A stretch of DNA of 64,000 nucleotides from Papaver somniferum (Eukaryota > Streptophyta > Magnoliopsida > Ranunculales > Papaveraceae), in the NCBI RefSeq assembly GCF_003573695.1, contig NC_039362.1, forward strand, positions 111,889,120-111,953,119. Direction: 5' to 3'. The first letter of the stretch is position 1, and each line of letters begins with the position of its first letter. The position numbers and the translations under genes were made by a program. The notes under the pieces were generated by a model. The model saw only the letters and a list, made by a program, of their open reading frames with translations. It ran no database searches and was not told the DNA's origin. Positions 58,194-64,000 of the stretch are shown here, in pieces.

Positions 58194-58740
58194 GTCTCCA
58201 TCTGTGTCAATTTTAGTGACAAAATTCTTATATATGGAGAATATAAGAATTAAAAGACAAAGATATTATATTACATAACCATCTCTTAACTCTATCTTCA
58301 TACGCTTGATTCCAAGTTTCAACAACACAAATTCCTGCAAATATTCAAAAACAAATGCCACTGTTGAAGCATTTGAATAAGAATAACTTTACTCCCCTTA
58401 AAGGTAAGGTAGACATATATTCAATCCGACATATATTTTATTCATTTTTGTAGTGTGTAATACTACACAACATTAATTCTCCATACGCCTCTTGATTCTC
58501 GCAAGACTCACTATCTTACCATTGTATAAAGAAGACGTTTTGAGTCAAGCTTGTATTGTTAAAATCTTGAAATATGATTCTAAGCAAAGATGTTCAACGA
58601 TCCCTAACAATATAAGTTCTAAGAAATTTGTTGTGTGAATTAATTTGTGGTTCAACTGAAAATTTCCCTTGCAAATGATTTCATCATGCGGGAAAGTTTC
58701 AAACATCATAAGCGAGAAATATTGAACTTACTGTATTTCT
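58194..58740 (-). other. Interior fragment of a Copia-type family member
   Basis: Shares TGTCAATTTTAGTGACAAAA and a TACTACACA...TTAATTCTCC block with the interiors of elements 1 and 2. No coding region. Confidence 0.45.
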
Positions 58741-60514
58741 GCTCAGGGTAGGTTGGTGAACCAGTTAACAAGCCATAGATATTTGAGTTTCATAATACAA
58801 GAGGGTTGGCGAATTAGTTCGCGAACCGGTGTGAACTGAAATCTGAAAGTTGGTATTAAAGGCTAGCGGTTGACGAACCCGGTTCACCAATTGTGGTCAA
58901 CTGAGTCCGGTAGTCTTGTAGGGTTTGCGAATTCGGTTTACGAACCGTTGCACTCTGACTCGTGAACAAGCCTAACGGTTCACAAACCGTTGTACCAACT
59001 ATCCAAGTTTAAGATTTTAGTATATGCTCAAAGACTTATTTTTTAAATATGTTTAGCATTACTAGAACTCCCTCAAACACTTATAAAACTTTATTGAGCA
59101 GTCAAACACTTATGTGTGTGCATCATGATTAAGTTCTTAGGTGTTTAAATGAACATAAAATTGCTACAGTTCTTTGGCATAATTGCCAAACCGGACAAAC
59201 ATTATACAAGGTTCCAGAACCGGTTCTTAGTGTATATTCTTTTATTGTATTTTCAATACCTAAAGTGTTTGCTTGATTCTCAAGTTATCTTAGCTTGAAT
59301 TCTAAGCGACCTCTGGTCTTGGAAAAACTATAAATAAAGCATCTCTTTCAACAGGGAAAATCAACCCCTGACGCTTTCTGTCCTAGTTGATCCTAGAGTC
59401 ATCCTCTGAGAAACATAATTAGGTCTACGACTAAAAGACTTCGTTTTGGGGGTTTGTGAAGCCATATCCGACTATCTTTACCTTGATAGTTTGTGTATCA
59501 TGATCTTGCTTTTCTGTTATCAAGGTTTTCATAATCTCTATCAGGAAAAATAGATAAATGTCGCAAAGTTCACTTCGTCTCAGACTTTGTGATTCCTTAA
59601 GATAAATATCTGAAAACTGATCTTAGTTGATCTATTGAAGATTGTTCTTGAGAGGTGGTTAAGAATCCGGGATGCTCTTCTGGAGTAGTAAGTTTCGGAT
59701 TTGTGAGGTTTGCTAGCTTTGTCTATTGCAAAAAGATTTCCTCACCTTGGTCTTTTGATCTAAATAAAAATCAAATAGGCTTATCTGTTAGAGGAAGATT
59801 GGTATCAAAAGTCTTCACTTAGGTTGAAGCAACTCTTAGGATGTAAAGGATGTCAACTTAGGGAATCAATTGCATAGATCCTTGCGAGAATCAAGAGACG
59901 TAAGGAGAGTGACTGTAACTGAATCGCTTGGAGGGTGGGTTCAGTCTCAACTTCATTCCAGTCCGAAGTCTGACAATAGGCTAGTGTCTGTAGCGTCTTA
60001 ATACAGTTTAGTGTTCAAATCTGGACGAGGTCTCGGGGTTTTTCTACTATTGCGGTTTCCTCGTTAACAAAACTTCTGGTGACTTGTGTTTTTCCTTTTC
60101 CTCATTATATTGTTTATCCTTATAATTGGATTTACACAGGTTTGTACATATTCGATCTAAGTAGATACATCCGCGCAATTGTAGTCGATTACGAGACTAG
60201 TTTCTTGTAGTATTCGTATCTTGAAAGATAGATAACAAGTTTGATTACTTGGAAGAATTCCGATTGAATTATTTGGATAAAACCAGATTGATTTTGGATA
60301 TTAATTTTTGAGATCGTCCAAGTACTCTGCTTAACAATCAGTTTCACAGACTCTTAGTCTATATATATACTGATTGAGTAGAGGTTAGAGATGTAAACTC
60401 TATATAGATATTTCAAGGATCATTCAGTTGGTCTACTTGCAATTGTACTAAGTTTTGTCCATACATGTTGCAGAATGAAAATGTTGGGTGTGTACTTGGT
60501 ACCTTGCTTTTTCA
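58741..60514 (+). repeat. LTR of the Copia-type family, plus orientation
   Basis: Contains the family blocks CTTCATTCCAGTCCGAAG, GGCTAGTGTCTGTAGCG and CGGGGTTTTTCTAC near 59950-60060, and ends GTACTTGGTACCTTGC then TTTTTCA at 60514, matching the distal end of the LTRs of element 2. GGTATCA follows, possibly a decayed primer-binding site. The 5' end is unclear (about 58.7 kb). Confidence 0.6.
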
Positions 60515-60519
60515 GGTAT

Positions 60520-62000
60520 CATTACCTATGTTGGAAGGACTGTCTCTGTCCCATATGTTAAATGAAAAGGGGACGCTCTCGTCGCTTCTCGCCTAGTCGT
60601 ACAATAATCCCATAATACATTATGTAAATGCTCACACCAACTCTTGTGATTCCCTTCAGCCTTTTCTTTAGGTCATTGTCAATGGTCTTGTTAGTAGCTT
60701 CAGCTTGTCCATTGTTCACTAGATAGATTGGTGTAGACTTTCCTCGTTGGATTTTAAATGTGTTGAAAAACATGTCAAATATTCTCGCTCTCAAACTGCT
60801 TTCCCTTATCCGAGAGGGTTGTTGCTGGAATGACAAATGTGCAAATGATTTTTTCAAAAATAAAAGCAAACACATCCTGATAGAGAATGTGCTTTAGTGG
60901 ATTGGCCTTCACCCATTTGGTAAACTAATCTGTGCAGAATATTAAATACTTTTTTGTGCTTCAAACCCGGCATGAGTGGTCCAACAACATCGATTCCCCA
61001 CTTAAATTAGGGCCATAGACTGAGCACAGAGTTCAAACTGGCGGCCGGAGCTTGTATCTTTTTGCCAAACAACTGACATTCTTCGCAACGCTGAGAGATA
61101 TCCCTTCGCGTCATCATGCATATAACGCAAAAATAACCCAGAGCTTTAGCCTTGTGGGCCAATGACCTTGTCTCTCTGTGATTCCCAGCATCCCCGTAAT
61201 GTATTGCTTTTAGAATTTCGACTCCTTGCTCGCAAGATACACATCGCAGCAACGGTCCTAGGAAGGATCGCTTGTATAAGACTCCATCTCGAAGTTCATA
61301 ATTTGTGGATTTGCTTTTGATTTTATAGGCCAAGAGTATGTCCATTGGTAATTACCCTCCATCAAATACCTATAAATAGGCATCCACCAATCTGCTGTCT
61401 GATCGTCTTTGTGTGTATCGAGAGCCATGATTTCCATGTTTTGAGTTCCTTCGTCGATAAAAGGACGTTTATCTTAACGAACTTCGTTTTTGGATTCTTC
61501 ATCATTGACGAGATAAAGGCTAATCCGTCAGCATATTTATATTTTTTCCTGCACATATGTTTCCAAGTAATGTTTGGGATTAACGCCGAGTATCGCTTGA
61601 CAATGTTGAGGTATTTATGCAACGAAGGATCGTATGTGTGGTATCGCTCTTGTATCTGCCGAATGACGAGCTGAGATTTGCTAGTCAGCCCTGCGTCTTC
61701 GAGTTTCATCTCAATTTCCAATCTTAGTGTGTAGACCACAACTTCATACTCGATTCCTTGTTAGTAGATTGGAAATCCAACATGAATGTATGGACCGCTC
61801 TAGCTCCTCCTGGCGAAGTGAAAACAATGCCCATGCCCCTGCCCTTGCTGTTTGTGGATCTATCAACAAATATCTCTCTTCTTCGCGGGTTACTCTCTTT
61901 AAGCAAGTCTTGTGGGTCGGTAATATCCTCCTCCATATTCATCATTTCAACATCTTCATATTCTTCGAGTGAAAATTCAGCCAGGAAGTCAGTTATCACT
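60520..62000 (-). pseudogene. Tat-type Ty3/gypsy RNase H and integrase remnant
   Basis: Four overlapping or adjacent minus-strand pieces in natural order. 61999-61724 has TDFLAEFSLEEYED, REIFVDRSTNSKGRGMGIV (RNase H start). 61739-61362 has LRLEIEMKLEDAGL and SQLVIRQIQERYHTYDP plus YADGLAFISSMM (rest of RNase H). 61345-61007 has LRDGVLYKRSFLGPLLRCV, an H..H zinc region and CEECQLFGKKI (integrase zinc domain). 60875-60530 has NGQAEATNKTI and a trace of LTYGTETVLP (end of the core). Frames change between pieces, and the catalytic D,D part of the core is missing. The RNase H sequence style and chromodomain-free order are typical of Tat-type elements. Gag, protease and reverse transcriptase are absent. 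Confidence 0.85.
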
Positions 62001-62077
62001 TGTGGAACAACTCAGTTGGTTAGAGCTTGTGGCTGTTAACCACAAGATCACAGGTCCAATCCCTGTTCCTAGCGCCA
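62001..62077 (+). tRNA. tRNA-Asn(GTT)-like sequence with encoded CCA (primer-derived or pseudogene)
   Basis: 77 bases align without gaps to plant tRNA-Asn plus CCA: ACTCAGTTGGTTAGAGC (D arm), TGTGGCTGTTAACCACA (anticodon arm, anticodon GTT at 62034-62036), CAGGTCCAATCCCTG (T arm) and TCCTAGCG then CCA at 62075-62077. The 5' acceptor strand (TGTGGAA) pairs poorly with the 3' strand, so a functional tRNA is doubtful. Nuclear plant tRNA genes do not encode CCA. Its position, nine bases from the LTR end at 62087 and antisense to the gypsy element, is that of a primer-binding site. The likely reading is a copy of the tRNA primer itself. Confidence 0.7.
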
Positions 62078-62086
62078 AAAGATAAC

Positions 62087-62797
62087 TGCAGGAAATCTTA
62101 CAACACACCCAAAGATCTATCTCAAGTCTGTCTATGAGGTTATTTGTCTAGCATGCAAGATCAAGAGTCATAAATACGTATGCAAATTAATTACACAAGA
62201 GATTTACGTGGTTCGATGTTAAAACCTACGTCCATGGGAGTGATTTCACTATGGATGTTGAAGGATTACAAGGTGGTTAGCTCAATACAATGGTTCTCAG
62301 TAAAAGCTCTTTCTCTCACAATATGCTAAGAACCCTAAAATACTCAACCCTCTCTTCTCTGTTTTTTCACCCTTTTTATAAGCGAGCGCTATATTCACTT
62401 GGCGCCTCGCCGTTGAACCAACTGTAGCTTTGTTGCATCACATCTATCTTCACTAACATCCTGCTTTGCTTGTCAACTTTTACGTTGGTCTTGGTTGCTG
62501 CTTTCGTTGTCACCTTCAATCTAGCCAAATCGTGTCTCGTCATCTGCTTTATAGGCCTGCAAACAGTCAAACTGACTCTTTTGTTAGCTCATTTATTGTC
62601 CAACTGCCTATTTTAAACTCATCCATCGATCCTTTTTGTGCATTGCACACATTTTCATCTTATTGAAAGGGTAGATGTCTCGAAACGAGTAGAGTGCTCC
62701 TCGAATATTTGTTCGATGTTTTCCCGAATTTCTCTCATTGGCATTCAAGCTCCCAAATCTTTCCACGTGGCGGCGAGATTTTATGCCTTCACCAACA
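62087..62797 (-). repeat. 5' LTR of the Tat-type gypsy remnant
   Basis: On minus it begins TGTTGGTGAAGG and ends TTTCCTGCA; the primer-binding sequence TGGCGCTAGGAACAGGG lies nine bases farther. A minus-strand TATA box (TTATAAAAAGG) is at 62381-62391, followed by a GA/CT-rich start region, the usual U3-R layout. No matching 3' LTR is present at the left end of the remnant. The outer boundary is inferred from the TG end alone. Confidence 0.6.
62381..62391 (-). promoter_or_regulatory. TATA box of the Tat-type LTR
   Basis: TTATAAAAAGG on minus, about 300 bases before the LTR end. Confidence 0.5.
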
Positions 62798-63930
62798 GTC
62801 TTCACTTGTCAGATTTCCACCGCATTCGCCATAAGCTCATAACATATCGCACCCATTTCATTTTTTTTTACCAATTTACCTAGAGATTCGCAAGTAAGTA
62901 TATCGAGAATCTTAACCTACCATCTCCTAACTTAGGGACGTTGTCTCCTCATGCAGAACAAACTTCTACCGACTGGGCCCCACTTTATTCCTCATCAGCC
63001 AGATTGTCAGCCAAATCAGCAGGTATAAATTTGTATCCGTTCATATTAATACACGTGTTGAACTCTCAATGGAAAGTACATCATTTTCTTCGGACGTGAA
63101 AAGGTTTTATAAACTGGATTTAATAATTAATGAAAGTTGCTGATTTTTGTAGTCACACTTTCAGTCAAACCGCTACTCTTCGAGTAAAGAAAACTAGAAA
63201 AAAAGACTATTGTTATTCTGTCTTTGATTTCAATTTTCTAGGGTTTTACTGTTGACCTACCTGTGTTGTAGATAGATACAGTACATGTTTCTAAGCTTTC
63301 ATTTCTTTTTCAAGGGTGGAAATTCTTAAGACCAGTAACAATTGAAGGTAAAGATCTTTTTTTCTTTTTGTGGGTGTGTAATTTTTTGCTTCTTGTTGTT
63401 CATTTTCATGTTGAATTTGTGTTTACTAGAAATCTTTTTTAGTTTTTCATTTTATTTTATTTTCTTTTTAAGTCTTGATCTTAGGTCGATTTTAGCTTTG
63501 AAATGAAGATGTTATGAGTTTAAGAAGTGATAAAACATGAAATTGAGCTCCTCTAAGGTGTTCATTTGGTATTTTGCCTTCACTTTTATGGTTGTTTTTC
63601 TAATTTATGAAGATAAACTTAGTGAAAAAGAAAAACTTTCACCATAGAAATTACATGTTGGATTCAAGTATGGAACAGCGATCCTAATCGCCAGTCTTTG
63701 TGCTAAGTGTTCAGGGATCTCAGTTCTTGTGTTGTGCATCATTTCAGCATGTTTAGGCAGTGAAGGGATAAGTTCTTAAAATGTAGGAGAGAATTTCATT
63801 TTAATTTTGATAAACATTTATAGTTTCTGGATTGTGATATTTTAATGGTTCCAGGTTCAAGTTTTTGTCTAATCAGTGGTTCTTTTGAGTTCTCATCTCA
63901 AACGCATTACTCTGGTGGCTGTTACAAAAC
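62798..63930 (+). promoter_or_regulatory. Promoter, 5' leader and 5'-UTR intron of the right-hand gene
   Basis: A TTTTATAAAC box at 63105-63114 is followed by a leader exon ending ATTGAAG at 63347. GTAAAG starts a T-rich intron that ends TTCCAG at 63854; exon 2 begins 63855 and contains the ATG at 63931. Introns in the 5' UTR are common in highly expressed plant genes. The upstream part 62798-63100 shows nothing else recognisable. Confidence 0.55.
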
Positions 63931-64000
63931 ATGACATCGTTAGGTACAGCTCCCCCTTTGGCAGTTGAGAAATCCAGTGGTGATAAAATGTCTGTGGATA
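63931..64000 (+). CDS. 5' end of an unidentified plant gene
   Basis: The frame MTSLGTAPPLAVEKSSGDKM, then SVD, is open to the window edge (23 codons). Support comes from the upstream TATA box, a plausible spliced leader, and coding-like composition that contrasts with the AT-rich surroundings. The N-terminus is low in informative motifs, so I do not assign a family. The first ATG after the splice acceptor is used as the start. Confidence 0.6.
   Translation, partial: MTSLGTAPPLAVEKSSGDKMSVD

Noticed and set aside
62001..62077. Working nuclear tRNA-Asn gene
   Set aside because: Poor acceptor-stem pairing, encoded CCA and position at an LTR primer site argue for a primer-derived copy. It is therefore listed with that reservation.

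Overview
This window is nuclear DNA of a flowering plant, most likely a eudicot. It has intron-split plant genes, a plant Agenet-type protein fragment and the usual angiosperm transposon families: Ty1/copia with two-zinc-knuckle gag, Ty3/gypsy of the Athila and Tat types, PIF/Harbinger, hAT, MULE, CACTA and Stowaway. I cannot name the species from sequence alone. Only two host genes reach into the window, one at each end: a polygalacturonase (minus strand, 1-1433, 3' end outside) and the 5' end of an unidentified gene (plus strand, ATG at 63931, with a 5'-UTR intron). Almost everything between is transposon sequence, much of it nested.

Left part (1.5-22.4 kb). After a quiet intergenic stretch come a CACTA-type MITE (4035-4315) and a PIF/Harbinger element with both ends and a TTA target duplication (4774-7552). 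Its transposase and accessory ORF1 are tail to tail and both broken. A Copia-type element lies on the minus strand (9802-18498). It has 2.4-kb LTRs, a primer-binding site, a polypurine tract and a gag gene, but no recognisable integrase, reverse transcriptase or RNase H. Three MITEs follow: one of about 507 bp with an internal palindromic repeat, one of 330 bp packed with bZIP-type TGAGTCA sites, and a 370-bp Stowaway element.

Centre (22.4-54.2 kb). One composite insertion is best read as a second, related Copia-type element (LTRs 22428-24952 and 51397-54219) that was later hit several times. Inside it are a small LTR element without genes (25268-28268) that holds a hAT element and an array of mini-hairpins; an Athila-like gypsy element (29021-44808) whose polyprotein is split by a 6.6-kb DNA insertion that in turn contains a MULE with a 9-bp duplication; a frameshifted double-Agenet gene copy; and a solo LTR (49045-50658) inside its gag. 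Target-site duplications give the order of insertion.

Right part (54.2-64 kb). Degenerate LTRs of the same Copia-type family lie in both orientations, with a Tourist-like MITE carrying a 30-bp minisatellite. A Tat-type gypsy pol remnant follows on the minus strand. It abuts a full-length tRNA-Asn-like sequence with encoded CCA, which sits where the primer-binding site of the adjoining LTR should be. The window ends with the promoter, leader and first codons of the right-hand gene.

No transposon gene in the window is intact, so most of these copies could only be moved by proteins supplied elsewhere.
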